The translations under genes were made by a program, and so were the position numbers. 64,000 nucleotides of DNA from Branchiostoma floridae (lineage: Eukaryota > Chordata > Leptocardii > Amphioxiformes > Branchiostomatidae). Shown piece by piece: positions 31,878 through 43,996 of this stretch. Each line of letters starts with the position of its first letter. The first letter of the stretch is position 1. Under the pieces are notes generated by a model that saw nothing but the letters and a program-made list of their open reading frames with translations, ran no database searches and was not told the DNA's origin. The stretch is taken from NCBI RefSeq assembly GCF_000003815.2, contig NC_049984.1, positions 2,378,936 to 2,442,935 of the forward strand, written 5' to 3'.

Positions 31878-32763
31878 CAGAGGCAGCGGCACCATTTTTT
31901 AATTGTGGGGGCGAAAATTTCTCATATCACTAAATCGAGGGCCCGAGGCGTCGGGAGGCGCGACCCTTCTAGGGGGATCCGGGGGCCTGCACCCCCAGAA
32001 AAATTTCAAATCTTAACCCTCTGAAACACTATTTCCTGTATTTTGAGGGGCAAGTTTTGCTGCCAGACTAAGCTAACTACAATGACATTTCTATCAAAAA
32101 TACACATAGTTTTAGCTTTAGTTATTGAGGCGACACCCCCAACATATTTTCACCATCTCGAGCGGCGAAGGTACGAGCCATTGCAAGGTAGGTTCTGGAA
32201 ATTTTTAAAATCTAGACCCTCTGAAACGCCATTTCCTGTATTTTGAGGGACAAATTTTGCAGACAGACTAAGCTGAATTTAATTAAACTTCTACTAGAGA
32301 ATACGGTTTTTGAGGGCGACGAGCCACCCACCAACATATTTTGCACTGCGTCGTCGTGAGCCCCGAAGCCGCAAGTCGCCGAGTTTTGGAGAAATTTTTA
32401 AATCAGGACACTTTGAATGCCATTTCCTGCATGGGGAACATTTTGCTTGTAAACAAATCTAAGTTTGATAATGAAATTTCTACTAGAAAAAGGTCGTGGG
32501 GGACGACGCTCCAGTAGCATTTTCCCACCATGTCCAGTGCCGACGGCACGAATACTCACAAGGGAGGTCCTTTGAAATTTTAGAAATCTGGACCCTCTGA
32601 AACATCATTTCCTGCATTTTCAGGGCCAAATTTTGCCAGTAGACTAGCGAGATTTGATGAAATTTGAAAATATACACAAGGGTTTCAGCTTGATTTTGAG
32701 TGTTTCAGCTTATTTTTTGTGGGGGCGGCCGCCCCCACTGCCCCCACGGTGCCGCCGCCACTG
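31878..32763. mobile_element. hAT-like non-autonomous element disrupting LRR gene B
   Basis: Ends are CAGAGGCAGCGGCACC and, inverted, CAGTGGCGGCGGCACC, typical of hAT termini. Flanks read GTTGAGGA and GTGGGCCC on the minus strand, probably diverged copies of an 8-bp target. Gene C has an uninterrupted GTTGAGGGCC here. The interior holds about four diverged copies of a 180-bp motif (CCCTCTGAAACRCCATTTCC and similar). It supplies the last 25 codons and the stop of gene B. Confidence 0.8.
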
Positions 32764-35723
32764 TCCTCAACTTTGTACAAGGCATTCAGCTGTGAAACAG
32801 TAGGCCCCGTGCCATAAGATGGATTCCCAGAATCCAACAATGTCATAATGGCCTGAGACTGGCCCTGGCCTGTTTGATTGTGTTGCTTGTCTATATCTTC
32901 ATTTTGGTTATCGTTACCACTGTTCACTACAGCAACTGGATTGCTTGTGTTTAATTTAGTGGTGGCCTGAGACTGGCCCAGCCTTATCTGATTAAGTTGG
33001 TTCATATCTTCATACTGGTGATCATGACCAATGGTCACTACAGTAGCTGTGGTGTTTGTGTTGAATTTAGTGGTGGTCTGAGACTGGCCCAGCCTTATCT
33101 GATTAAGTTGGTTCATATTTTCATACTGGTGATCATGACCAATGGTCACTACAGTAGCTGTGGTGTTTGTGTTGAATTTAGTGGTGGCCTGAGACTGGCC
33201 CTGGTCTGTCTTATTATGTTGGTTCATATCTTCATATTGGTGATCATGACCACTGGTCACTACAGCAGCTGTGGTGTTTGTGTTGAATTTAGTGGTGACC
33301 TGAGACTGGCCCTGCCCTTTCTGGTTATGTTTCTTGTCTATATCTTCATACTGGTGACCATCATCACTAGGCACTGTATTAGTAGTGATTTTGTTGTCCA
33401 CATCTTCATACTGGTGATCATGGACACTAGCTGTAACTATAGCAGCTGTGGTGTTTGTGTTGAATTTAGTGGTGGCCTGAGACTTGCGCTGCCCTGACTG
33501 ATCCTGGCCACTGGTCAGTACAGTAGCTGTGGTGTTAGTGTCCGGTTTAGTGATGACCTGAGACTGCCCCTGCCCTGTCTGATCATGACAACTGGCCATT
33601 GCTGTAGCTGCTCGGTCCTTTGGCGGTGCTTGCACACATGCATACATAGGATTTAGCACATTATTTGATAGGCTTTCAACTTTCAGGGATTGAATGATAG
33701 CTAGAGACTGGCCCTGCCCTGTCTGATTAGCTTCATTCATATCTTCATACTGGTGTTCATGACCATTCACTACAGTAGCTGTGGTATTTGTATTGGATTC
33801 AGTGGTGGCCTGAAACTGGTCCTGATCTGTCTGATTGTGTTGTTTCATATCTTCACACTGGTGATGGTGACTCATAGTTACTACAACAGCTAATGTGTTT
33901 ATGTTGTTCACATTTTCGATCTGGTTTGCAATAGCTTTGTCATTTGTGTTTTTAAAATCAACTTTGGAATTTGAACCTGAGTCAGAATTGCTTACCCTCC
34001 TTTTGTGCCAGATTATGACAGTGATGGCAACAGTGAGAAGTGCCACTGAACCAACAACAGATGAAATGACAACAGGCAGGAGGAAACTGGAACCAGACTT
34101 GTGAGAAGTTACAGTGGTGGGAAGAGTTGGGGACATTGTAAGGGTGTCAGCTGTTGAGTCTACAGGCAGGAGGAAACTGGGACCAGACTCACGGGAAGTA
34201 CTGGTGGTGGCAAGAGTTGAAGTAAGTTGTGTTGTCATGTCATTTGTCATCACTTTCCATTCAGTGTCAAATGTTGAGTCAGCAATGTGCTTGAAGTAGC
34301 AGTGATAGTCAAAGGTGACAGTGCCATTGTAACAGTTGTTATAACTTTGCAATGGGGAATCTACAGGCAGTGTTGATTTGGTTGGGTCTTTACAGATCAG
34401 ATCATTGGGACTAACATCTAGGAGTTTTTGTCCTGTGAGGTGGTCAGGTTTGACACATATTATCTTATTTAGAACTGAAGGAGATTTGATCATTTTTTGC
34501 CTGAAGGAAGCCATCTTACAGTCACACTGCCAGGGGTTAGACTGAAGATGCAAATGGCTGCGGTTGGGTAGATTTGAAAATGTATCTGACTGAATGTTAG
34601 TCAACTGGTTGTTCTTCAGGTACAAATGTTCAAGCTGAGGCAGATTTGAGAATGCGCCAAGCTGAATGTTGTTTATGTTGTTGGTGTTTAAGAACAGCTT
34701 TCGTAGCTGTGGTAGATTTGAGAATGTGCCAACCTGAATGCTATTTATGTTGTTGGAGTCCAGATACAACATACCAAGCTGAGGCAGATTTGAAAATGTG
34801 TCAATCTGAATGCTGCTTATTTTGTTGGAGTTCAGGTACAAAATGTTGAGTTTGGGTAAATTTGAGAATGTTTCAACATTAATGCTTGTTATGCTGTTGT
34901 CTTTCAGGGTCAACTTTCGGAGCTGGGATAGATTTGAGAATGTGCCAACTTGAATGTTGTTTATGTTGTTGGAGTTCAGGAACAACGTCTCGAGCTTGGG
35001 TAGATTTGAGACTATGCCAATATGAATGCTGGTTATGTTATTGCCGTTCAGGTTCAACACTTTGAGCTGGGGTAGACTTGAAAATGCACCAACCTCAATG
35101 CTGGTTATTTTGTTGGAGCTCAGGTTCAAATTGTGGAGATTGGGTAGATTTAAGAATGCGCCAACCTGAATGCTATTTATATTGTTGGAATCCAGGTTCA
35201 ATGTCCAGAGTTTGGGTAATTTTGAGAATGTTTCAACATTAATGCTTGTTATGCTGTTGTTGTTCAGGGTCAACTTTTGGAGCTGGGGTAGATTTGAGAT
35301 TGTGCCAGTCTGAATGCTACTTACTTCATTGGAGTTCAGGAACAAACTGCGGAGCTGGGGTAGATTTGAAAATGCATCAACATGAATGCTTGCTATTCTG
35401 TTGTTGTTCAGGATTATTTGTTTGAGCTTTGGTAGATCTGAAAATGTCTTAGATTGAATCTCTCTTATCCTGTTGGATTGTAGTTGGAAAGATTGAATCT
35501 GGTACAGATTTGAGAAAACACCAGGTTGAATACTAGTTATCTGATTACGTTTCAAATCTAACCCGTAGACGGTTGCTGGGAGGTTCTGAGGGATGCTGGT
35601 GAGGTCCAGGTTTGAACATTTGCAGTGTGATGATGATTTACAGCTGCAGCCAGCTTCTGGCATGTTCAGCTCCTTCAGGATGATGAGCAGGAAAATCAGC
35701 AGGTGTCGCAGCTTTCTTCCCAT
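32685..35723 (-). CDS. LRR transmembrane receptor B (1,012 residues from MGRKLRH)
   Basis: Same architecture as gene A: signal peptide 1-24, LRRNT cysteines (CSCKSSSHCKC), 14 LRRs (about 53-387), LRRCT cap (NPWQCDCKM, 396-446), stalk, transmembrane helix at about 547-571 with HKRR stop. The tail of about 440 residues has eight repeat positions with Y/C-EDM, YEDV, YEDI or YENM; two have lost the tyrosine (HQCEDM, NQNEDI). The stalk carries a partial duplication (SGPSFLLPV and SGSSFLLPV). The frame is open for 23 codons above MGRKLRH, but the shared acceptor at 35,736 favours the internal start. The final residues after YKVED come from the hAT-like insertion, so the tail is truncated. Confidence 0.88.
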   Translation of the reverse strand: MGRKLRHLLIFLLIILKELNMPEAGCSCKSSSHCKCSNLDLTSIPQNLPATVYGLDLKRNQITSIQPGVFSNLYQIQSFQLQSNRIREIQSKTFSDLPKLKQIILNNNRIASIHVDAFSNLPQLRSLFLNSNEVSSIQTGTISNLPQLQKLTLNNNSITSINVETFSKLPKLWTLNLDSNNINSIQVGAFLNLPNLHNLNLSSNKITSIEVGAFSSLPQLKVLNLNGNNITSIHIGIVSNLPKLETLFLNSNNINNIQVGTFSNLSQLRKLTLKDNSITSINVETFSNLPKLNILYLNSNKISSIQIDTFSNLPQLGMLYLDSNNINSIQVGTFSNLPQLRKLFLNTNNINNIQLGAFSNLPQLEHLYLKNNQLTNIQSDTFSNLPNRSHLHLQSNPWQCDCKMASFRQKMIKSPSVLNKIICVKPDHLTGQKLLDVSPNDLICKDPTKSTLPVDSPLQSYNNCYNGTVTFDYHCYFKHIADSTFDTEWKVMTNDMTTQLTSTLATTSTSRESGPSFLLPVDSTADTLTMSPTLPTTVTSHKSGSSFLLPVVISSVVGSVALLTVAITVIIWHKRRVSNSDSGSNSKVDFKNTNDKAIANQIENVNNINTLAVVVTMSHHHQCEDMKQHNQTDQDQFQATTESNTNTTATVVNGHEHQYEDMNEANQTGQGQSLAIIQSLKVESLSNNVLNPMYACVQAPPKDRAATAMASCHDQTGQGQSQVITKPDTNTTATVLTSGQDQSGQRKSQATTKFNTNTTAAIVTASVHDHQYEDVDNKITTNTVPSDDGHQYEDIDKKHNQKGQGQSQVTTKFNTNTTAAVVTSGHDHQYEDMNQHNKTDQGQSQATTKFNTNTTATVVTIGHDHQYENMNQLNQIRLGQSQTTTKFNTNTTATVVTIGHDHQYEDMNQLNQIRLGQSQATTKLNTSNPVAVVNSGNDNQNEDIDKQHNQTGQGQSQAIMTLLDSGNPSYGTGPTVSQLNALYKVEDSGGGTVGAVGAAAPTKNKLKHSKSS

Positions 35724-35848
35724 GTTGTCCTGCAATCTGGATAGAACAAGTAGCAAGAGGTAAACAAAGAAATCAGAGATGGCAGACTTCACCCCTTTGC
35801 AAATCCTGCATTACTCGTAGTTCAGAAACAAAATTTCTGAACTCACTG

Positions 35849-36153
35849 CAGTGCTCGAAATACCCACTTGCCCACTTGAAAATGCAACCACATTTTGCTT
35901 GGCGCAACTTAATTTTAAACTCAGGTTGCACACTGCGCAACCTGAAATTTTGGCAATTAGAACACTGCTTTTCCCCCCACCTACGTGCATAATCTGTTTT
36001 TGTGATAACATAAAACATATTACATAGTTACAGATAACTGGAATAAAAGATAATTTGCAAAAAGTAACAACCTGAAATGTTGATGGCGCAACCTGGCTTT
36101 TGACTCAGGTTACCACTTGGACAACCTGACTGAAAAAAGTATTTCGGTCACTG
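35849..36153. mobile_element. TIR element of the CTCGAAATAC type, divergent
   Basis: Ends CAGTGCTCGAAATAC and inverted CAGTGACCGAAATAC share 13 of 15 bases and resemble the AGGGCTCGAAATAC family. Both flanks carry CACTG. The matching place upstream of gene A (about 26,495) is continuous (CTCACTGGCA), so this is an insertion specific to unit B. Confidence 0.75.
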
Positions 36154-36519
36154 CACTGGCAAACAGATACATACTCACATTTATGTCATATCTGTGACGC
36201 GAAAACGTTCGATGCGTTTATGCAAAGTTCTGTTGAATTTTTGGAATCATTTAGTAAATAAACCGCATGGGTAGCATGACTTATATTAGTATAGCAACAC
36301 ACACACACACACCATGAATAGATAAAGAAACACACATGCAAATGTAATGTGGACGTATGATAACATCGGAAAATGTTTATTACTCACTTGAGATGGTAAT
36401 TACTAACTTTGGAATCAATGATCATAATGAACATTAGGTCAAAGCTGGACTTAACAGCAGAAGGAAGTGTTATGGCTAAAAGTATGCAGATTTTTTTTCA
36501 GAATCCAAAAAAAACAAGT

Positions 36520-37780
36520 GACCGTAGGTAACAAACTCTGTGACGTAATAAAGGTTTGTTAATGATGAGGATAAGCAGGTAAATGCTTCTGTATTTGTTT
36601 GTACGGTTGGTTTACAGACATAACAATCTGTATGTATGGTTCAAATATAATCACCGTTCATAACAGTCCCGTTCTGTTCCTGATCATAACGCCTTTCTTT
36701 CGGTGAGCCGGAACGAAACATACTCAACCTATGTCGTATACAACGCACACGCTCCTCCAAGTCCTACAAATATAAGGTACAGAAATAATTTCCTAAAGTT
36801 TGAGTTCCCACCGACAATGGCTTAATTCTGTGTATATGCGAAATATATAATTTCCATTCATGAAAACTACCCTTCAATCCCTGGTGTAAAATATAATTTC
36901 CCTCCAAGATCATACCCCTTCTGTCCCTTCTAATTCCCTCTACTTTTGGTGTTCCGGTCACAAAAGACACGTTCCTACCCGACAGATTAAGAGCATGGCC
37001 ACCCCACCTATGTAGTAGTGAATCACATACAAGACACATCACATCAGCTAATACAAAAAACTTACTTAAAAGCTATGATACCTATCACTGCCAAATTTAA
37101 AACACAGCTAAGTCAACGTCTCAATCTAACGACACAAATGAAACAACAACAGCGCCTCACAATGGATACTTGAGACGTACACCACGTTAAAAAGTAGGTC
37201 AACCACAGCTGTGGAAATAACCCCATATCTGCTTCGAGATAAGTAATTGCCAGACCCCAGCGTCTATAAGCCAGCTGGAGTACAATACCAGGGAAATAGG
37301 GGTGACATCTCAAATTATTACATCGATAATGAAAATAGCTACCGCGAAAAAAAAGGCTCCCAAAGATCAAACACATTTTAACCATAACATGTATATGACT
37401 ATCAACCGCGCAAAATGTTAACAGTATGCTATGTCAAACCAACCTCAATATTGGAAACGCAAAGCCCGAACGAGATGGCATATTCCGACGAGGCCAACAT
37501 CTGCTTGACGTTATCAAATAACTACAACGCTTAAGGCACAATCATAAGGAAGACCTGAACCACTATACCGGACGGCGTAGGGGTGAAAACTGAAATTATT
37601 ACATCCATAATAAAAACAGCTCCGGCGAAAAAAAAACAACGTGCATCATTTCCTAACCGAGTACAGACGACATGCCAATCCACATGCAATTGCGGCATAC
37701 GGAACATAGAGATATAGGTGCGAACAGCCAACGCACAAAGTGATTACAATACTCTGTTACTGGAGGTTACCCTCCAGTGT
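36520..37780. repeat. Unit B-specific insertion of unknown type
   Basis: Sequence on either side aligns with 47,280-47,400 and 47,396-47,620 of unit C, where the intervening 1.25 kb is absent. It is less AT-rich and contains two diverged direct copies of about 190 bp (37,240-37,420 and 37,555-37,745, both with AATTATTACATC and GCGAAAAAAAA). The right side has a hairpin with CCCTCCAGTGTCACAGAGT. No family was recognised. Confidence 0.6.
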
Positions 37781-38220
37781 CACAGAGTAATGATTGAATT
37801 GGCAAGTTGACATTGAATTTCGACCAGGAAGCAGTTGCATGAATTAGCAAAAATATCAATATTCTTATAACCCCTGGAGTACCCTCCAGATAAATTACAG
37901 CAGGGTACAACATATTATATCACAAAATACAGTTTAAACCTGCTCAAGACGGGAGACCGGACAAAAGTGACCGTTTGGGACAGTTGGCCAGCTTAAAGAG
38001 CACACAACATGGCATATAAATGATTTCCAAGTTGAAGATGTTTTACATGATGTCAAATATTTGTCAAACATTGAAAAAAATGGTGTGATTAGAAACAGCA
38101 CAACCACCAACAGGTCTGTTTTATATACACAAAAACATTATATATCTTATAATCACAACACAAGGTGACTAAGATGAAACAATTCATCAGCATATCATTG
38201 CCAAGGCACTGCGTCATTAA

Positions 38221-38735
38221 AGGGATATTGGTAACATTTTGGCGCCAAATTTCAAATTTTCTGACCTTTAAAATCTCCAGTCAGATTGACATATGTAACT
38301 TATTTCCAACTTATCTGCATCATTTTTTCATATTTCTAGTGCTAATTAACAACGCCAAAGTAAGCCACGACCAAGTTCTCTTACTTCCGAGTAGCCTACC
38401 GTAAGTAAGCCGGCTGTAGATTTCCGAATCGACCGTTGTGGTCGCAGATCTTTGGAGCTTAGCGGGGACTTTCGACAAACTTCAGTAACGATTCGAGCAA
38501 ACCACCGAACGCGTTCTAAAGCGCACTTTGGTTCGTTGGAGAGTTGGATAAAATGGCGGCAACTCAAGCGGCGGTGGGATGTGCTCATATTTCAAGACGT
38601 CTTCACGGCACAATAAAGTCGTATCCATGCGTTGTGAATATTGCTGTGAAGTGTAATGATGTAATAAGGTAGACTCAACTCATAATGTAGAAAAATGACC
38701 GAAAACAGTGACTTTGTTTTTTACATTATATCCCT
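38221..38735. mobile_element. TTAA-target MITE (AGGGATAT ends)
   Basis: TTAA at 38,217-38,220 and 38,736-38,739 flank AGGGATAT and the inverse ATATCCCT. The interior is relatively GC-rich. TTAA duplication suggests piggyBac-type mobilisation, though the termini do not begin CCC. Confidence 0.7.
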
Positions 38736-38859
38736 TTAAGCCTGCGTTACAATTCAAGCAAATGTGTTGCGAATCTTTAGATCGACTTGAGCTCAGCGAA
38801 TTTCAAAATTGCCCGGACATTGATCATATTTTTCACTGGTCATCTGGTGCTGTTGTCAT

Positions 38860-40120
38860 TTGCTGACATTTCATGTTAACACTTTTTGGATTTTAAGGCT
38901 TCGAGATAACCTGCCACAGCAGCAAATAAAGTTGTAGGTGTGGCCTAATATGAATTGAAAAAAGATTAAAAAGCCTTCATACACCTAATATGTACCCTTA
39001 CGTGCATGATTGCTTTAAAGTTTAATTGTCTGATTCGTGCAGTTTGAATATTAACATTCAGCAAGTTGTTTACTCCCTGATCTTGTGCCTTTTGCTGACA
39101 TTTCATGTTAACTCTTTTTAGATTTGGAGACTAGCAAAAAAGGCATGACTTGACTTTTTTACATGAATCCACCGAGTTGTACATTGGTGCATGTGGACAT
39201 AAATTTTATGTTGTTCAGTCCTGCTCAAAATTTCCACTTGCAATTTTCAACTTGTAGATGAAATTGAAAATTGCTGGGACAAAATATAGAAGCTTGCATG
39301 TGAAAAAGATCCAAGATGGGTGTTATACTGATAAAACTACCATTCAATCAAATTCCATCGTTTGGATGCTGTTGTTGCAACTTGATTTGGAACCTCAATT
39401 TCTGATTGAATTTCTGAGTGAAACACATACTAGGTACCGATAACATTGGGCCCAAACGAATTCAAGGAAATAATTTTTGACCTCAGTCATTGCAGTCTAC
39501 AATATAGCCAGGATTCTATCAGCCTGCATGTGACAGGAAGGAGAAAAAGGCTTTTGAGTTTTGTAGTTTTTGTCTGTTCCAAAGGAAACCAAATTGTCTC
39601 TCACGACTGTCTACTTTTCCAGCCCCCCCTACCCCCTGTGTGTACAGAATATACTGGATCTTACCTTCAGCTTTCTCCAAAACTTACCTTTCAAGCTGGC
39701 CAGAATATCATTCTTCAGTCGGCACTCTCTGGGCTGTGAAGTCATGGAGGACTTTCCTCAGTCCTCTTGCTGTCGTTGTGCCTCCCAGATGTGAGCTCTG
39801 GGGAGCTGTTCTGTCCTCTTGCTGTCGTTGTGCCTCCCAGATGTGAGCTCTGGGGAGCTGTTCTGGACTGGAGTCTGACAAACAAGCTGGGATAAGTCTG
39901 ACGTAATCTGGGTGTGTTGATTGTCTGAAGCTGGCTGTTTGAATATAAACACTACTAATGAATAATGATGTTTTTTTTGTTCATTGAAATTATCGCATTT
40001 AATTCTATGCTGAAAACTCGTTGGGTGCAGTTTTCTTGTCAACTGCTATGGGGCACTCTAAGATCATGTTGGTGATCTTGATATGATTTTTTTAGAGCTA
40101 ATTTTTTTTTATATTCTGAA
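38860..40120 (-). repeat. Conserved upstream block of LRR unit B, with probable 5' UTR exon
   Basis: This is the paralogue of 27,180-28,890 and 47,820-49,870. The paired donors are conserved (exon end 39,688). The 64-bp unit occurs twice (39,750-39,865). Confidence 0.65.
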
Positions 40121-40139
40121 AGTAGCATGTGAACCTGTC

Positions 40140-40320
40140 CCTTGGAGAGGACGTTAAATGGAGGTCCCGTGTTCAGGGAGAGCCTCACCCCACGCACATT
40201 AAAGAACACACCTTATCTAAAGAGTAGGGACCTTCCCAGTGTGAGTGGATCAAACCTACAGACTGGTCTCCGGGTTGACATCTTGAAAAGGTGATAGTCA
40301 CCTATTATGTCAATCCTTCC
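40140..40320 (+). repeat. SINE body fragment
   Basis: GGACGTTAAATGGAGGTCCC and GTTCAGGGAGAGC are the reverse complement of the SINE body at 23,216-23,280. No tRNA-like head is present. Confidence 0.6.
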
Positions 40321-40439
40321 CCAAACGTGATCTAAATATTAGATATTAAATAAACCTTCAAATTGGTCATTTTTGCAAACTTTGTGACTGGCTGGAATAA
40401 TTTTTACTGTTTTCTTTTAGATAAAATATAGTTTACACT

Positions 40440-40675
40440 GTACTCACAACTTCAAACGTGCGGACCGGAGCTGGGATGTGTGGGCCGGAGCTGGAATCGG
40501 TGCGGGCTGGAGCTGGACCGTGCGGACAAGAGCTGGACTGTGCGGGCCGGAGCTGGAGTTTCATGGGGGTGCTTCCCAGCGGCGTTTGCGAGATGGCTTT
40601 CGTAAACAGAAAGCCCAAGAAATGCCTATTCTCTGATTGGCTGACAGCTGGTTTGCGGCGACAACCATAATAACC
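40440..40675. repeat. GGGCCGGAGCTGGA tandem repeat and dispersed repeat, copy 2
   Basis: Five or six copies of a 20-bp GC-rich motif (TGCGGRCCGGAGCTGGA-like) occupy 40,455-40,558. Next to them, 40,560-40,672 is the inverted partner of 138-236. Confidence 0.65.
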
Positions 40676-40744
40676 GCTGGTAGGCCATGAGATAGCAGGG
40701 CCCCATAGGCAAAGTCAGCTAGCCGTTGGGGACCTTGCGTAGGA

Positions 40745-41000
40745 GACGCCAAAAAGCAGTTACTCAAGCAACTGGATATGATTTTGGAAACGGTCAGACA
40801 TTTCGGATAGAATCCACTATCCTTCGTCAGTGACACTGAAGAGATCTGGAAGAAACAGGTCTTTTATACTCTAACTATGAATGAAGACAATTTCAGTTGT
40901 CCAATAGGAAACGTTGTAAGACAATTCAGACTGAAGACAATTTGGATTGCAAAGGAAACAAAGCTAAGCTAAAGTCAAACTGAAGACAATTTGGATTTCA
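40745..41000. repeat. Dispersed AGCAGTTACTCAAGCAACTG repeat, copy 1
   Basis: The family is defined by AGTTACTCAAGCAACTGGAT, GGTCAGACATTTCGGATAG and TTCGTCAGTGACACTG. Related copies lie at 52,030-52,300 (inverted) and 55,775-55,995 (both arms), with fragments inside the PCIF1 repeats near 5,640 and 5,780. Confidence 0.7.
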
Positions 41001-42139
41001 AAGGATAGCAAGGCTAAGACACAGTTATTGCAAATGAATCTTGCGTAGGAGGATTACTACATTTGTATGCAACTTGATGTAAACAATGTGCTGTCTCAAG
41101 TGCTGTATATCAATGGATGACACCCAGGACCACATAATGCAAAATCAAGCAGCTGAATAAATTCTCAACAATGAGTCAGATGTTTCAGATACTATATTTA
41201 TTATCCACTGACTGCCTTTTAATAAGTGACCAAGAATGTCATAACAATTGATAACAATTATCTCATAGATAATCTTTTCAAACTGTCTCTGAAATCTATG
41301 AAAACAAACCTGCTGACAGTTATTTATACACCCACATACCTTGTTCATCTCTCTCAGTATAAACTTGACAACTTATTATAAGATGAAGCCAGCATTGTGA
41401 ATATGTACAAAATGTACTTACAAGTTCAGTCCTAGAATTTCAGAACATAGAATTTCAGGAGCACTAATAAGTATATGCAACTATGTTGCATATAATTATT
41501 AACATAATCTTCTCACTAAGTACTTCTCAAATACAAGGTACTGAATAGGAATGGGTACTGGTACGGTACAAAACAGATTTTTCTTGTTGGACCAGGAAAA
41601 AAACGACCTCAAAAAGACAGTGGATCAGATTTTTGGACAGTTAAAAAATGAACAGATTGTACTGGCAGGTGTTAACAGATTTTGGCACTTAACGGTCTTG
41701 AAGATTCTTTAAGTTTGTAGTGAAATGGACCATTGTTTTGTTTATGGTCCATTATAAATTCTGGTCCAGGTTTAGGCCTGAACGTGGACCTGATCCTCTG
41801 TAACTGAAACAGAACCTGTACCTGAAATTTCTATACCTGTACCCAGCCCTATAGTATTGAACATATTGTATTATTTCTTTATTTATGAGGATCTGAAATT
41901 GGCCTGCAGTCTGATTTTCATTCAGGCCATAAGGTTACACAATCAGACAAAATCTAATTTACAAAGTAGCAGATTGCATGGTAGATCTATAAACAATACT
42001 GCTTCAATGTATGGTGCTTCTGACAGTATTAGTTTCATCATTTCCTACTGTGTGAGTGACATGAGCCATATTATGACTTTTCTTTGCTAAACCATTTTAA
42101 CATGAAAAGTAATATCATTTCTTGTTGTATCTCTATTCT

Positions 42140-42615
42140 GTACAATAAAGATTTAATGAAACCTAACACACAAAAAAGTTGGAAATGTACAATCCAATAT
42201 ACCAAAATTAGTCAAACCTTGCACAAAAAGTTTGGAAACCTAAGAGTTGAGACTCAGTATAGAAAAAATTAATAAAGCCTAACACATAAAAAGTTTGGAA
42301 ACTTAAGACTCATTGACAATATGAAGGAATTACTCATTGACAAGCAAACCAAGCAAAGAAAGTTAATGGACTTAATATCCAATTTAGCAGAGTTAATGAA
42401 AACTAACGCTAAAAGTTTGGAAACCCAAGACTCAATACAGCAGAATTGATGAAAACTTACACTAAAACTTTGGAAAGTTAGGACTCAATATAAAAGAATT
42501 TATGAAACCTAACACCAAAAATTGGAAACTCAAGAGTCAATATAAAAAAAATTAATGAAACTTAACACCATAAAAAATTGGAAAGATAAAACTCAATATA
42601 GCAGAATTGATGAAC
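42140..42615. repeat. Minisatellite of LRR unit C
   Basis: This is the longest of the three GGAAACTTAAGACTCA arrays, with about eight degenerate units. Confidence 0.75.
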
Positions 42616-43189
42616 TTAAGAGTTTGGAACTTTTATATTAATGTTGTCCATCATTTATTTATCCAGTGTTACTTTACCCCATTCGTTGGTTCAGGGCCAG
42701 TGTATAGGGGACTGGAATGTCCCAGGAAATTTGACTATACACAATCATATGTCTGTTGTTTTTCTGACTATTTTTTTGTCTCCTATATCTCAAATCTTGT
42801 TTATGGCCCTTCTAATATCTCATTTGTAAATGATTCTTTTTTTCTGTGGTTTAGATGCCGGTGCAAGGTGAAAAGATCAGATCTCTGTGTCTATAGCCTG
42901 TAGGCACGCATGTACAGGGCTGCTACAGCAGGGTGCTGAATTCAGGAGGGGTGCCTGGTATATATTATGCTTGATTAGCAAATGCAACTACCCAAAATAT
43001 GGCTAAATTGCCAGCAATTGCTGAGTAAAATAGCTGTCTCTAATGAGTTACAGCAAACTAAAATAGCATGCCTACACCTTATGGAAAAGGGACATACAGG
43101 TCCCTTAGAATAAAGGGGGGAATGGAGAAGCTCAGCTTTAGGTCATAGTTTTTGTTGGGTGGTCCGGTAGCCTTGCTATCAAAACGTTC

Positions 43190-43996
43190 CATTCAAGCTG
43201 AAACTTTTGGGTTCGGGATTTGTGGAGGTGAGACTGCATGAAAGCTGGCCCTGTGGTATTTGATGGATTTCAGACATTGATAGCCTGAGACTGACCCTGC
43301 CCTATCTGACCAATCCATGTGGTTATTTCCGTAGATGTTAAGTCTTAAATCCTCTTTGTTTTTGAGGCTAACAATTTCAACTTCTGAAAATTCTGTAGCC
43401 TCATGTATACCAACAGTGCGGTTTGATTCACCCACACTGGTAAGGACCCCTAATCTTTTTTGATACATGCTTTAACGTGTGACTCTTCTCAAACATACTA
43501 TGTAATGTCCTATCCGAGGGACTTCTCTATTCGGAGCTAGGCACTGAGTGAAGTGAGTAAGCCATGTTAATAGTGCCCTCTGAAGGGGACAATTTCATTG
43601 ACATGACATGATTGGAACCCAAAACCTCTTGATCATGAGTTCTGTGCCAAACATTTTGCCATTGCACCACACGACCCCACCCCCAAGTCCTTTGTGTTTC
43701 CACATTTACTTGTACTTGTAATACATTATTAGGATTTGGCAGGGTAAAGCAGCTAGCACTTTGTTCTGCATTTTAGGCTTTGAGGGCATGTCATTGAGTG
43801 TTAGCCTGAGACTGGCCCTGCCCTGTCTAATCATGGCCACTGGCCATTTCTGGTGTTTTCACATCTACATAGCATTTGGCTGTAGGGCAGCTAGTACTTC
43901 GTTATGTGTTAGATTTCCAACTTTGAGAGATTGGGCATTTGTCTGAGACTGACCCTGCCCTGTCTGATGATGACCATTAGTCAATTCTGTCGATTT
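43190..43996 (-). pseudogene. Decayed tail repeats downstream of LRR gene C
   Basis: Minus-strand 43,880-43,990 reads HHQTGQGQSQTNAQSLKVGN then LTHNEVLAALQPN, interrupted by stops. 43,800-43,850 and 43,250-43,320 hold further GQDQTGQGQSQA-like traces. The receptor tail array thus once extended beyond the present stop, as in genes A and B. Confidence 0.75.
43501..43683 (-). repeat. tRNA-derived SINE, divergent
   Basis: The minus-strand head GGGGTCGTGTGGTGCAATGG and box B-like GGGTTCCAATC (43,610-43,620) match the layout of the SINE at 22,975-23,453, as does AAGTCCCTCGGATAGGACAT in the body. Confidence 0.65.

Noticed and set aside
32997-33497. Plus-strand ORF of 166 codons as a membrane protein
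   Set aside because: Antisense shadow of gene B tail repeats; the hydrophobic look comes from the reverse complement of NTNTT/HDHQYED codons.
35724-35792. Upstream Met (MKSAISDFF) as start of receptor B
   Set aside because: A shared 3' splice site lies between it and MGRKLRH, gene A has no equivalent upstream Met, and the signal peptide fits MGRKLRH. The same applies to gene C at 46,970-47,038.
43193-43468. 91-codon minus-strand ORF as a separate gene
   Set aside because: It contains degraded, frameshifted traces of the receptor tail repeat (DRAGSVSGYQ) and is treated as part of the decayed gene C tail.
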